From positions 22,787,097 through 22,851,096 of the forward strand of contig NC_077242.1 of assembly GCF_947179165.1 (NCBI RefSeq): a DNA stretch of 64,000 nucleotides, read 5' to 3'. How positions within the stretch are numbered: the first letter of the stretch is position 1; every line of letters begins with the position of its first letter. Source of the stretch: Solanum dulcamara. Lineage: Eukaryota; Streptophyta; Magnoliopsida; Solanales; Solanaceae. This document shows, piece after piece, positions 47,595 through 59,700 of the stretch. The notes beneath the pieces were generated by a model, which saw only the letters and a list, made by a program, of their open reading frames with translations, was not told the origin of the DNA and ran no database searches. The translations under genes were made by a program, and so were the position numbers.

Positions 47595-48470
47595 TTGAGT
47601 CTATTTTGTCAATGCGTGAGTTTCCAGAAGTGTTTCCTTTATACTTGCCTGGTATGCTTCTCGACAGAGACAGACTTCTACATTGACTTAAAGCTCGGTT
47701 TTCATCCAATTTCTCTTCCTCCCTACCATATGGCTCCAGCGGAGTTGAGAGAGATTAAGGCTCAAATTCAAGAAGTCCTTGATAAGGGATTCATCCATCA
47801 CGTGCTTCTCCGTAGGGTGCTCCATTGCTGTTTTTTTAAGAAAAAGTATGGTAGTATGAGAATGTGCATTGACTACCAACAACTGAATAAGATTATCCTC
47901 TAAAATAAATATCCCTTGCCATGTATTGATGATGTTTTTGATTAGTTGCAAGGTGCATCAGTCTTCTCAAAGATTGATCTCAGGTCTGGGTACCATTAAT
48001 TAAAGATTAGACCTGAGGATGGGGACTATAATTTTTTGGTGATGTCTTTTGGGATGTCCAATGCACCTATAGCCTTCATGAGTTTGACGAATAGGGTGTT
48101 CAATCAATTCCTAGATTCATTTGTAATTGTGTTTATAGATGATATTTTGGTGTATTCGAAGAGTAAAAAAGAACATGCAAACCATCTCCGAATTATCTTA
48201 GGTGTTTTGGAAAAATAGAAGTTATATGCAAAACTATCTAAGTGTGAATTTTGGTTGCATTCGGGTTCCTCTTTAGGCCATGTTGTTTCAAAGAAAGGGG
48301 TAATGATAGACCCACAAAAGATTGAGGTAGTTAAGAACTGGGCTCGATCTAGTTTTGTGACCGAGGTTAGAAGTTTTGTGGGACTGCCAGTTATTATCGC
48401 CGGTTCGTAAAGAACTTTGCTTTTATTGCTACTCACTTGACCAGGCTGACTAAAAAGAAGGTGTCATTCG
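47595..48470 (+). pseudogene. Gypsy reverse transcriptase remnant
   Basis: The order of motifs is that of a plant chromovirus RT: FPEVFPLYLPG, then after a frameshift HPISLPPYHMAPAELREIK, KKYGSMRMCIDYQQLNKI, SKIDLRSGYH, and from 48036 VMSFGMSNAPIAFM. The catalytic box reads FIDDI (48132-48146; Asp-Asp at 48138-48143) and is intact. Stops and frameshifts occur near 47680, 47900 and 48220. Confidence 0.9.
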
Positions 48471-48960
48471 AGTAGACTGACAAGTGCAAAGAGATTTTCC
48501 AAAAGCTTAAGACTCTTTTGACCACAACACCAATTTTGACCCTGTCGCTCAAAGGTAAAGACTTCATTGTTTATTGTGATTCTTCACATTCAGATTTGGG
48601 TATTGTGTTGATACAGGATAAGAATGTCGTAGCTTATGCTTCATGGTAGTTGAAGATGCATGAAAGGAACTACCTGACTCATGACTTGGAGTTGACAGCG
48701 GTAGTGTTTGCACTAAAAATATGGAGGTATTATTTGTATGGCATCATATGTGAGGTATTTACTGATCACCACAACTTACAACATATGTTCACCTATAAAG
48801 ACTTGAATATGAGATAGCGGAGGTGGATGAAATTTCTCAAAGACTATGATGTCACTATCTAGTATCATCCAGGTAAGGCTAATATATTAGCAGATGCATT
48901 AAGCCAAAAACTGGTTAGCATGGGCATTCTAGCCTATTTAGGAGACCGCAAACGGCCCCT
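48471..48960 (+). pseudogene. Gypsy RNase H remnant
   Basis: Readable motifs are FIVYCDSSHSDLGIVL (first Asp), [21 protein letters not shown] (Glu) and [13 protein letters not shown] (Asp), then LKDYDVTI and YHPGKANILADALSQK. All catalytic acidic residues seem kept, but TAG stops interrupt at several places (for example after AYASW, and in MR-stop-RRWMKF). Confidence 0.85.
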
Positions 48961-49199
48961 GGCTAGAGAAATTTAGGCTTGGAGGCTATATTCATGAGGC
49001 TATGCATCTCAGAGAAGGGTGGAGTGATGGCCAGTGTTGATCTAAGGCCCACTTTTATAGAAGAGATTAAGGCCAAGTAGTTTGAAGATGTAAATTTGAA
49101 TGAAATTAGAGAAAAGGTATTGATGGGCAAGGCCCAAGATTCAGCACTTGATGCAGGTGGAGTACTCCACTTTAGGGGAAGGATTTGTGTTCCCCGGGT

Positions 49200-50303
49200 G
49201 GATGGCATCATATGAAAAATTCTGTCTAAATCACATAGTTCGAGATACTCTATTCACTTTGGAATAACTAAGATGTATCAAGACTTGAAACATCTATATT
49301 GGTGATCGGGTATGAAGAAAGACATAGTTGAATATGTAGCCAAGTGTTAGAACTTCCAGCAGGTGAAATATGAACATCAAAGACCTGCAGGTTTACTTCA
49401 AAGAATGCTCATTCAGCAATAGAAGTAGGAGAGAATAGCCATGGACTTTGTAGTAGGACTTTCCAAAACCTTAGGAAAGTATGATTCCATTTGGGTAGTG
49501 GTTGACAGGTTGACAAAGTCAGCACACTTCATTTCGGTTAGAGTGGACTACAATGCACAACAGTTCTCAAAGATTTATGTGAAGGAGATAGTAAAGATGC
49601 ATGGGGTGCCCCTTTTTATCATTTTAGACCATGGTACGCAGTTCACTTCTAAATTTTGGGGAAAGTTACATGAAGAGTTAGACACTCAACTCACTTTTAA
49701 TACAACATTCCATCCACATATAGATGGACAATTAGAGAGGACTATCCAAGTGCTAGAAGATATGTTAAGGGCATGTGTGATTGACTTTGGTGGACATTGG
49801 GAAAGTTCTTACCCTTGTATGAGTTCTCCTACAACAATAGTTACCACTCTAGCATTAAGATGGCACCATTCGAAGCTCTTTATGGGAGGGGATGCAGGTC
49901 TCCCATTGGGTGGTTTGAAGCTGGAAAAGTGGATCCATTGGGGGTAGACTTAGTGAGGGATGCTCAGGATAAAGTAAGGAGCATCTAATCTAAGCTTTTA
50001 GCAGCTTAAAGTCGTTAAAAAGAGTATGTTGACCGTAAAAAAAGAGATATGACATTCGAGGCTAGTGAGAAAATTCTTCTAGAGGTGTCACCCTCTAAAC
50101 GGTTAATGAGGTTTGGTAAAAAGGGCATGATCAGTCTTCGCTACATTGGCCCTTTTGATATTCTTGATTGTGTAGGGCAAGTGGCGTACAAGTTGGCCTT
50201 ACCACATAGCTTATCTAGGGTACACCTGATATTCCATGTGCCAATGCTGAAGAAGTACATAGAGATGGAGATTACATTATCAAATGGGACTAAGTTTTGT
50301 TAA
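49200..50303 (+). pseudogene. Gypsy integrase remnant with GPF/Y module
   Basis: The zinc-binding HHCC region (YSIHFGITKMYQDLKHLYW, then CxxxxxVKYEHQ) has stops. The longest frame, 49441-49947, starts at MDFVVGLSK and carries the DDE triad at residues D2, D63 (ILDHGTQFTSKFW) and E99 (DGQLERTIQ): a 35-residue D-E gap, as in the family. A frameshift near 49790 moves the frame to 49797-49988 (YEFSYNNSYHSSIKMAPFEA). 50049-50303 carries RYIGPFDILDCVGQVAYKL, the GPF/Y module. Confidence 0.9.
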
Positions 50304-50329
50304 ACAAGGATCTTCAGTATAAGGAAGAG

Positions 50330-50510
50330 CCAGTTACAATTCTTGATCGGGATGTCTGAAAGTTGAAGATAAAGGAGATCAATATGGTAAAGGTGCAATG
50401 GAAGCACTGCTCGGTGGAGGAAGCTACTTGGGCGACCGAGAAAGACATGCAAGACAAGTATCCTCAGTTGTTCATCGAAATAGTTACTACTCTATCTCTA
50501 TTCTAGCATT
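50330..50510 (+). pseudogene. Chromodomain remnant of gypsy F
   Basis: After the GPF/Y module the translation reads VTILDRDV-stop-KLKIKEI, then VKVQWKHCSVEEATWATE, then YPQLF. This is the C-terminal chromodomain of Ty3/gypsy chromoviruses, which in active members directs integration to marked chromatin. It identifies the clade. One stop is visible. Confidence 0.8.
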
Positions 50511-50562
50511 ATTTTCCCTAGTTGGTGTCTCGGAGATGAATGATGGGTAAATTAGTATCTAT

Positions 50563-51436
50563 TGTAATAACATGTCCCATTCGTTATGAATAGGCTAATT
50601 GGTAAATAATTTGGCTAGAAAATTTTAGGTAGTAACCTCGGAAAAATTAAGCCTAGGCTAGACTTGGACAAATTCTGAGTCAAATGAGCTCTAGGGTGAC
50701 CTTGTGATAGGTGGGGGATTGGATCTTCAATTTTTTTGGGTTTGCTGATAGCCAAGATTATATGAAGCTGTTACGGCTTCATGAAATTTTATTTGGGTGA
50801 GTAAAATTTTTAAAATTGAATTCGACGTGAAGGGTATGATTTAAGACGCCATGAGATGGGGGTTTATTGTGAAATAGGTGTTTGAAGCTCAATTTACAAG
50901 ATCTATGTTTATGTGCTACCCACCAGAGCAGGATGGTCCTGCCAGAGCGATGTAGTCGCTACTTAAAGACGAGAAAAAAAATCCAGAACGGTTATTTTGA
51001 CTCTCACTTCGTCCTTACGAGACCTCACCTAGAGGAGTGATTTTGTTCTAGTTCAAATATGAGGTATTCTTTAAGTATGACGAGAACTCTCTCTCTCTTT
51101 TATTCAAGTCCTCCTTTCGGGACTTAGATATTCAGACAATAGTTTATTCATTAATATTTTCTGTTGGGAGTAGCACTCCCTTTCTAAACTTGTTAATTTT
51201 AGAGTTTTTGGTACGATGACTTTCAATTCCTAGGATGCTTTTATTTTTGCATGTTTGGGGTTGATAACTAGATATTTATGTGTTTATGGGAACTCAGACT
51301 TTGTTTTTTGATTACCTTGCTTTTGCATCTTTAAAATTGTATATACCTAACGATTGTTGTTAGTTGGGCTATAGTAATGGTTCTCCCACCGGAGGGTTAG
51401 AGTGGGTGTCAGTCATGGCGGGTCAGGATCGTGATA
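50563..51436 (+). mobile_element. 3' LTR (874 bp) of gypsy chromovirus F
   Basis: Starts TGTAATAACATG and ends GGATCGTGATA. It is homologous to 44578-45434 throughout, with many substitutions and several small indels. It is followed by the fold-back right arm. Confidence 0.9.
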
Positions 51437-52103
51437 GAGAAAGTAAAGATAATGTTGTTATATTTCATGGAGTTTTTCTTTGGAGCTAACAAAGAAAACA
51501 ACAATTGTGGATTTTGTTAGTCACATAGAGTTCACAGTTAAATTAATGATTTGTTTTGGGATAAATATATTAGGTTTAAGGTAAAGGACCAAAATGAATA
51601 TCTTTTGTTATACATTAAGGACCATTTCAATCAAGTAAAATATATTAGAGATCAAAATGAACACATTTATTATACACTAAGGACCATTTAGTTAAGTAAA
51701 ATATATCAAGAACGCAAATAAAACATTATTCATACATTAAAGATCATTTTGGTCATTTTTTTAGAACTTTTACTGAAATTAATATATGAATAAATTATTT
51801 TTTTACTAGCTATCAAACACTTTTAAGTTCTAACAGTGCAACCTCAAATGCACCAAAAATGCTAAATTGTCAACCAGTTTTCACCGGGGGGAAATAGAAT
51901 TTATATTTATTAGTGAGATAATTTTAATCGGATGGACAAGTTTAAATATTGTAAATGGTGAACAAACTTAATTTTTATGAAGAAAAATAAGTCATATAGA
52001 AAAATTAAGATAGAGACGTTGAAAGTTGGATGGCAAGGATATTGTGTATGTTAAAAATATAATAAAGAACAAATATATATATTTCAGAGTACAATAACAT
52101 ATC

Positions 52104-52320
52104 TGTTATGAAACTATATAAAACAATAAGAAGAAAGTAGTAGGGAGAAAAGAGAAGATTTCTTATTCCTCTTGAGGGGTATTTAAGAGTGAATTACAAT
52201 GAAGGAAAATCCTTTTATTTATAGGGGAAGATTTTCTTGGTCCCAAAGTAGGATTTCAAATTTTTCTCTCAAGGAATCCACATAATAGACATTCACTATA
52301 ATACAAATATGTTAATAACT
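52104..52320 (-). mobile_element. 3' LTR (217 bp) of a minus-strand copia-type element
   Basis: Homologous to 59701-59907. The plus strand starts TGTTATGAAAC. On the minus strand the LTR is preceded by CCAAGGGGGAA, a polypurine tract (plus 52321-52331). A TATA-like TATAAATAAAAGG lies on the minus strand near 52210. ATATC flanks it (52099-52103) and also follows the other LTR (59908-59912). Confidence 0.85.
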
Positions 52321-53743
52321 TTCCCCCTTGGATGTCTATTTGATATATTATGTGCCTTGTTAAAACATTACAAGATAAAACCCAGTGGGAAAAGTTCTAT
52401 TAAAGGAAAAAGAGTACGCATATCTAATAATACGCATTTTGGATGCTTCATTAGAAACCTTTCAAGGACTTAGATATGCTTCATGCATTTTGAATCCTTC
52501 AGATAGTTTCATATCAATTTTTTCAAATGAAATATTCAATAGTAAATGCACGACATCTTCTAGTGTCTAAATTGCAAGTCAAATAAGCTTTGCTCTTATC
52601 AAGATGCATCATTTCATTTTTCACTTGATAAATATTTTTGAGTCGGCATGTTTTAATAGATCGTAGAATTCAGATATTCATAATCTTTTACTATATTGTG
52701 CGCTATTATATCAAAGTTATCGTCAACAATATATCATTTTGTATTAGTTCGTAATGCGACATAACTTATTAAGATTTCATTACTTCATTATTTTAAGGTA
52801 TGTACCCCTCTCCTGATGTTTCATGAAGTTTTATATCGTAGGATTTTTAAGAGCACATTACCTCATCATTATGATCATTTAAATCATTTACTCCTCCCCT
52901 TTTTTAAGAATTATTTTATTTGAAATCGATTAGTCTATCATGCATGTCATAGACTCTATCCTTTAGGACATTCAATAGGAGCATTCCCAACTGTTGATTG
53001 TTTATTATCTCCTCCTTTTGTTAGACAAACTAACATATATCTCAATTTATTTTAAAACATTCATCTTTGTGCATCATGTTATATTCATTAATCATATACC
53101 ACACATTAAAATTATTAGATGGAAATTATATGGTCCCTGATCATAAACCCATTGAGAGAGAAATTGATCATAATGTATTAGTCTGATGCATACTTTTGTA
53201 TGCAATTTATCATATTTCAGACCCTGAAACTTTATTCTCATATGCAATGATTGACTATTTATTAGAGGCATTAAATATCACACCAGCTTGGATATTTATC
53301 AATATTATCAAGATGAATTGTATTGTTACATATTCTGAAAGTTGTATTTTTAACTCAATTATTTTTCATAAACAATTTTGCGAATGTCAAACTACAGATT
53401 TACAATAAGCGCACATGTGATCATCTTATTGATGCATCTCTTTAGCATATCACATGACAGGTGAATGAGCCCATATTTACCTTCTATACTTTCCAGAATT
53501 TAGGGATTTAGTCCAACATTAGTTGATCTAATCAACTTACCATGAGAACAACCAACACAAAGAATTCTTGAAAAATCTTCTAGTTCTTTAGTATATGTCT
53601 ACTGCTTAGTATGCACATCTTTGGAATGACCAAATCATTCATGCCAATTACTTGCACTAATAAACTTCAAGTTTATCATGACATGTGCTATTTTCTTAAG
53701 TAAATTTCAAATGTACTACTTTTTTAAATGAATATTTGGTGGC
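52321..53743 (-). mobile_element. 3' internal region of the minus-strand copia-type element
   Basis: Next to the polypurine tract the minus strand carries the tail typical of plant copia 3' UTRs: TACTCTTTTTCCTTTA, then TTTTCCCACTGGGTTTT, then AACAAGGCACATAA (plus 52360-52420). Beyond that, to 53743, I find no gag or pol motif in any frame. The element is either non-autonomous or has lost its coding region. Confidence 0.7.
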
Positions 53744-56144
53744 TGTTACACCATTTTATTTATTAATAACTCAAAAATAAGCTAGTCCGGCCATGGACAG
53801 CATAAGTCCACTAAGATTTTCATCAATCCAAAATAAAAAATAATCAGTCTAGCCCAAAAAAGCCCGACATTTCCTATATCTACCAATCTTCCATAGTAAA
53901 CTTGCTCTTTTTTTTTTACCACCTTTTCATTTTCCTCAACAATCCCGAGATGCTCCCTCCAGGTTGCCATTGGAACCTCCAGTTTCGTCATTTTCTTTTG
54001 TGGGTCATCAATGACCATTTTCCTTTTCTTACCTCTATTTTCATTATTTTCTTTTATGGTTTATCAATGGTCATGTTCTTTTTTTGGTTTGGTTATCCTT
54101 TTCACACACAGATCTTCATTGTACGAAGGCAACTCCATTTCCTTGCTCCTTGTAGCTTCTTTCATCATTCGTTGTTGAGAAATCTTTGTTGTATGTGTTT
54201 GGAATTTCTCAACTGCCATGTGGAGTTGAAGAAGGACACCATTTGTAGTCAACTCGTCCCTTAGTAAGTTTATCTCTCCAACTTCTCCCACACTTTCCTT
54301 GTTTTCTTCATCTACCTTCTTTTCTGAATTTTTTTCCTTTGTTATTTCTAGTTGCTTGTTTGTCCTTGCAACTGATTGCTTGTTGGTCCATGTAGCTAAT
54401 CTTCATTTTCTGATGCATAATCTGACGCTGAGCGCATATATTTTTGGTGAATATTTTTGTGTGACATCATTTTCTTTCTGTGATTAGCAGCTCTTAATGT
54501 CTCTGTAGCTAAGACATGCACAATTGTATCTATTTTAGTTGCTACTTCTTTTCTGGCACTATGTCTTATTCATGTATGTAAATATTTTTGTTGGTTATGC
54601 TGTACATTCATGCTTGTTGTTGCTTGATTTTTTTAGTTCTTATCCTTAATGTTGATAACTGATGCTTGTTTGTGTTAAGGATCTTTCTTTCTTTGGTTGG
54701 TAATTCCCCAAAATTGTGAAATTTGATCTTCATGCCTTCCTCCATTACATGATTAGCTAGATAATCTGTTAGTTGGTTTTCCTTCGTGAATATATGTTGT
54801 AATGTGATCTCTTGTTTTATTAATTCCTTTATAATCTTCTCCACCATCTCAGCTAGTTCCCATGGTACTCTCCAGACTCCCTTAATGATTTTAACATGGT
54901 AACACAGTTTGTTTCCATTGTTATCTTTTGATTCAGGCAGTTTGCCCAAAAGTTTAGAGCCTCCAGTAAAGCAATAACTTCAACCTGTATGTTTATTGCC
55001 TGATGCAGTACTCCAGCCTTAGCATATACCAGATCCCTACTATGATTCCTTATGCAAAAATCATAGGAATTGGGTTCTGGGTTCCCTTTACTACCCCTAT
55101 TAGTGTTATATTTCAAATCTTTTATGCCCGGTAGATCCTTTGAGTACCTGATGAAACAATTTTGGCTTATATCTTTCTAAAGTGTTGATCATTTCCCCCC
55201 CCCCCCCACTCTGATCCTTGCCTCCTTAACCATGGAAATTATATATTTATCATGTAGTGCACTATCTATCTTAATGTGTTGCACAATTTGATTGAAAGTT
55301 GTATCTCCCCCATGCTTTCTTGTGTTTCTTCTCTTCCACAACTCTCATATGATTAATGTTGGCACTGCCTTATATACTACTTGTATCTTGTATGTGGTGC
55401 CCATATTCAACCATTTTTTACTAGCTGATGTAGGTGAGATCCTTCTAGATTTATCCCTGCAAAATTAGCAAACCGCTTCCATAGCCTTTTGGCTATGGGA
55501 GTTGTTAGAAAATGATGTGTCACCAACACTTAGACACGAAGCTTATTCTCATTCTCTATAGGTTATCATTTGTAGCTATTCTCCCCTTCCAAGCTCTCCA
55601 CAGGAAAAAAAAATGTTTTGAATGAAAGTCCTTTTACCCATATCTTCCTAAATACTAAATGTATTTTCTTCTCTTTTTTGACCATGTTCTAAGCCGATTT
55701 CACAGGAAAACCATTACTAACATTTCCCATCCACCGTGCTCTGTCACAACAATCCTCAGCCACTGGTAGTTTTATATTATCACAAATATGCTCCACCATG
55801 TCACTGGATACATATTGTTCTAGTTTACTTCTATTCCATCCTCCATTTTTCATAAACTCCTTCACTTCTATTTCCTCCTCCCTCATACTATCCACCTCCA
55901 CAAAGTAAAGGGTTCCCAATTTGGTCCAATTGTCAAACCAGAAGCTAGCATTCACTAATTTAATTTGCCACCAGATTGTTCTACTTCTTCCCTAATCTTA
56001 ATTATTTTCCTCCATACATGCGATGTCCCTGAACCCTGGGCAACAATCGGATGCCATTTATTATAATGAGCATAATAAAGTATTTTGGGAGTAGTATTAA
56101 ACATCAATTTGGGTAAGAGTAGAGGAAACTCAAACCCCATATAC
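53744..56144 (-). pseudogene. LINE (L1-type) ORF2 3' end: zf-RVT and RNase H
   Basis: Minus strand, from 56140 downward: SHVWRKIIKIREEVEQ, then NASFWFDNWTKLGTLYF and GGWNRSKLEQYV, then RARWMGNVSNGFPVKSA. This is the zinc-binding (zf-RVT) region of plant LINE ORF2. RNase H follows: YNTNRGSKGNPEPNSYDF, NIQVEVIALLEALNF, METNCVTMLKSL, then LQHIFTKENQLTDYLANHVM. Two catalytic Asp positions (NTDGS and ETDS in the family) are Asn, each a G-to-A change. The 3' UTR (54600-53744) holds openings at 54291-54064 and 54018-53782 that I cannot assign. It has a probable AATAAA near the end but no clear poly(A). The polymerase domain is absent (5' truncated). Confidence 0.85.
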
Positions 56145-56981
56145 TACGTAGCCACGTAGGATAGAGGCTCTGCCTCTCTATGTCCCAAAACGATGGACTT
56201 TGATTGATTGTGGATCTATTGAGGTTGATCGTTGCTTACCTTGGCAAGGTATTGGACAGCTGCGACAACGACGGTGCAAAATATTTTATCATCACTAGCT
56301 AATAAGTGGTGATTATCGGTTAAAAAAACTTTCACAAATGATTTTGGTTTATTCTAGGTTGAGTTGCATATTCTTGAGTCTGATTTCAAAGCATTATTTA
56401 TTTATATACTGCATGCTTATTGAATGAAGTCGATTTCAGAGTTGAGTTCCCTTGATATTGAGTTGTTGAATTGTGTTTTCTTCAGCTATTTTACATACTC
56501 TCCATGTATTGACACCACTTGGCCTGCATCATTTTATGATGCAGATACATCTGCTAGAGATCATTAAAAGATGCTCCGTTGAAGACCTATTTTCTACCTT
56601 TGTTAGTGGTGAGGTATTTTTGTTTCCGGAGGAATCATATTTATTCAGTTATTACTATTGAGTAGTTCCATTTTGGGATAGCCGTGGGCTTATCTTAGCA
56701 CCTTTTCTATAGTTGATAGAGGATTCATGGAAAGAGTCAAAGTTGAGTAGATGGTTATTTCCAGAGTCTTTTCTAAATCATACTTTTGGTATTGAGATAC
56801 GAGAATTAAGTTGACTTTTAAATCTTATTTATTTAAACCATTTTTTTATTGGGCTGTTGAGCTATTAGCCCACTGAGTATCTTGTCTTACTTGGTATATC
56901 TGAGTCTTCTGCTGAGTGATTGAATGAGTGGTCAGACCAACTGGTTTATTTGGGGCCAGCAATGATTTTCGAGGTGTGACA
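56145..56981 (+). mobile_element. D-family LTR, 3' portion
   Basis: Resembles 36060-36640 plus 39257-39535 and the 1-700 copy: CTACGTAGCCACGTAGGATA, then TGATTGATTGTGGATC, then a TTTTACATAC block and TGATGCAGATACATC, ending GAGGTGTGACA at 56981. The 5' part is missing next to the LINE. TGTTACACC at 53744 resembles a D-family start, so the LINE may lie inside this LTR. That reading is uncertain because no target duplication was found. Confidence 0.6.
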
Positions 56982-58195
56982 TATGTTTTGATAAATGTTG
57001 TAAAGTTGCAGTGTAATTCATCCTTCCTTGACTTAATGGAACTATCTCTGGTTGCGTAGGTTGAGCAACCTCCATAAGAGGCTATCCAACGGCGGTTATG
57101 GCCATTTGGTTCGTCGAAAAAGGTAGGCAAAACTAGGTTTTAGGCTATGGTTTTGAGAGCTTTTTTTCCAAATGTACTACTATATGAGCAAATTTTAGAT
57201 TTATTACTTCAGGAGTAATTTTAAATTTATTTCTTCTCAATAACTCTACCTCTTTTGGAGGTGAGTCCTGATTCCATCACGATAAAGTGCACATTCGTAT
57301 TGACAAGCTTTATTGCATACTATCACATTCACTTCAGGGAATGAATCTGTATCTCTGTAGGCATTTTTCAAAAGTTTTCATTCTTTATAAAAGAAACATA
57401 ATCATCTTAGCATATCAAATTATGATAGCTTTGTACCTCATTCCATGTTCATGTGTATTATTCAATCACTTGTCTTCTTTCAGACATATTATGCACTGTT
57501 ATCACATTTTTATCAAGAAAAGGAGCGAATTCATTAGACCAGATTTCATGATATTTCACCAAAAGCATATTATTTTGCTTTAATCATCATTAAATAAGCA
57601 CTATGGTGCATTGAGGCTCAAACCCAATGTCATATCTTTATAAGGCGTGTTATGCCATAAATCGTGGGACTTAAACCCAACTTCTTTCATCATGGTACAC
57701 CAAGACTCAAACATGATGTCTTACCCTCTTAGTTCTATTCGACATGAATTCATCGTCTTACCCTTTTGATATGATGAAATTTGAATCCATCATCTTGATA
57801 TCAATGAGAAAAAGGCTCAGAACACTTTACCTGAGATAGCCACCATTGTCATTTGCCAAAATTTACTAAAATCAACCGATTTCAAAGCAATTGTTGCTTT
57901 TAAGGGCTTGCCACAAATGAGAATCTGCTCAAAAGTCCATTATAGAAAACATAATACTTTATTTCAGGTTACCAACCATTTCCCTATCACTCAAAGACAG
58001 TTTTTCAAAAATGAGAAAGATAATATATATATATATATATGCGAGGATTAAAAAGAAACACCCAAAAGAGATATGTATTAAAATTGAAAAAGAAAGTCAA
58101 CAACACATGTAGATGTGTTTTCCACATAATATAGCTTATTAAAGCTACAAATCCCATGAAGAGGTGGGAACATACTACTGCAATAAAATATTAAT
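56982..58195 (-). mobile_element. Middle internal region of the minus-strand copia-type element
   Basis: Non-coding. 57160-57230 resembles 53700-53735 (both with AAATGTACTACT and TTTAAATTTA-like runs), which supports continuity across the LINE/LTR insertion. From 57600 to 57800 short phrases recur (CTCAAACCCAATGTC, CTTAAACCCAACTTC, CTCAAACATGATGTC). A (TA)n run lies at 58022-58040. I saw no gene. Confidence 0.5.
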
Positions 58196-59407
58196 GGTTG
58201 AACCCATTAGTGACCTCCTAAAGTTGACACCAACACTTAGGCACCTTAAGTACGCTTTGTTAATTTTAAACACCTATAGTAGAGTTCTGTTGTGTCATTT
58301 TGACACATTTTTTATAATCATCAAAATTGTTAAGGAGAGTGTAACTCACTTTCTGATGACATGTCAAAGTGACGAATTAAATGAAGACATGTGACATATA
58401 TATCAAAAATAATTATTAAAAAATTATGAATTTTAATTTTAATAGTTTTAAAACTATTTAGTGAAGTACTTTTTTAAAAAGAAGAAGATATATTTCAATA
58501 ATTAAAAAAAATAAAAAGAAATTACAGTAACATCTTCATTTTTCTTCTCACCATCTCCATATCTCATCCTCATCTAACCATCATTAATGGCTTCCTCGTC
58601 ATTCCAATGCAACACAACTTTTCCCTGTCCGTCTTATCTTTGTTGAACTTTCTCCATCTCCCTCATCCACCTTTTTTCTTCTCCACATAGGCAGTCCCTC
58701 TTCCATTTCCTTTTTCGAATTGATGCCAACATATATATGGAGAAAAAAATTATTGAAGATGGTTGAATAGGATTTGAAATTGTGAAGAAAAGAGATGAGG
58801 AAAAAGACAGATTTGAAACAGTTACAAAAAAAACCGAATTCGAAAGATAAGTTACAAATTTAAAATAAAAGTGAGAAAAAAAATGACAAAGTCATTCTTT
58901 GATAGTGTTAAAGACTTCTTTTTTTTTCTAATGTAGTTTAATTTTTAATTAGATTAAGACACCAATTTTTTCATTCTATTCATTTGGATTGTTTGGGTTA
59001 TGAAATTTGGTGTTTCTAAGTGACGATTAAAGGTTTTTTTTTATGTGTTTCTTTTGTTTTGGTTGTTGATAATGGAGAGTTGCCGGATGTTATGATAAAA
59101 AATGGTGAGAAGAATTTTTCAGTGATTGATGGTGATGAAGCTCACTAGATTTTGTTTGAAAAGATGAAGAAGATGAGACTATATGCTTAAGTATTTTTTA
59201 TTTTTTTTAGTTAAATAAAAAAAAGGTCAAATTTTAGCTTTTCACGCGCTGAAAGTAAGTGTAATACACACAATGTGTCAAGTAAACAAAAAGTATCAAA
59301 ATAACACAACGAAATCCTACTATAGGTCTTTAAAATGAACAATGCGTACTTAAGTTGTCTAAGTGAAAGTTGATGCCAAATTTAGAGGGCAATTGATGGG
59401 TTCAGCC
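58196..59407. mobile_element. MULE-like MITE (1212 bp) with perfect 9-bp duplication
   Basis: Terminal inverted repeats of about 115 bp: GGTTGAACCCATTAGTG on the left, the complement of GGCTGAACCCATCAATT on the right, continuing through TAAGTACGC and a shared CACCTATAGTAG/GACCTATAGTAG block. The nine bases AATATTAAT occur on both sides (58187-58195 and 59408-59416), the duplication length of Mutator-like elements. The interior (58400-59250) has no transposase. The same family as 42879-43852. Confidence 0.9.
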
Positions 59408-59416
59408 AATATTAAT

Positions 59417-59700
59417 AGGTTTGTTTGATCGAAGATGTCCATAAACGTAGCATTACCTTAATTTCTCATCACTCAAAGAGCTCAACAAAGAGAATTGATC
59501 ATCCATACTGGCCAATGGCATCTGCGAGTTCTCATACTCGAATATGGGAGTGATTAAAACAAATATCACAAATATAATTTTAATATAGTGAAAGATTATC
59601 AAGTAAAGTATTTATCTGGCATTCAATTAACTTCAAGAATTTCACCTTCGATACTTTTCTAAGTATTTGCTCAAGGTGGTAGAGACTCGTGTTGATAATG
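59417..59700 (-). mobile_element. 5' leader and PBS of the minus-strand copia-type element
   Basis: Directly inside the 5' LTR the minus strand reads CATTATCAACACGAGTCTC, a divergent PBS-like sequence of a form I recall from copia elements of this plant group (from memory). The leader follows. No gag frame can be read. Confidence 0.6.

Larger units (their letters stand above)
44308..51768. mobile_element. Fold-back type MITE, split by a gypsy element
   Basis: The left arm (44308-44577) and right arm (51442-51768) are inverted complements over about 210 bp. The left reads GAAAATGACCAAATTGGTCC and continues; the right ends GATCATTTTGGTCATTTTTT. Each arm carries internal direct repeats of about 75 bp built on GGTCCTTAATGTATAA and TTGATTGAAAT. 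Without the gypsy the element would be about 600 bp. The exact ends and its target duplication are uncertain. Confidence 0.7.

Noticed and set aside
56846..57130. 94-codon minus-strand ORF across the end of the D-family LTR
   Set aside because: It crosses the LTR boundary at 56981, so it joins unrelated sequences.
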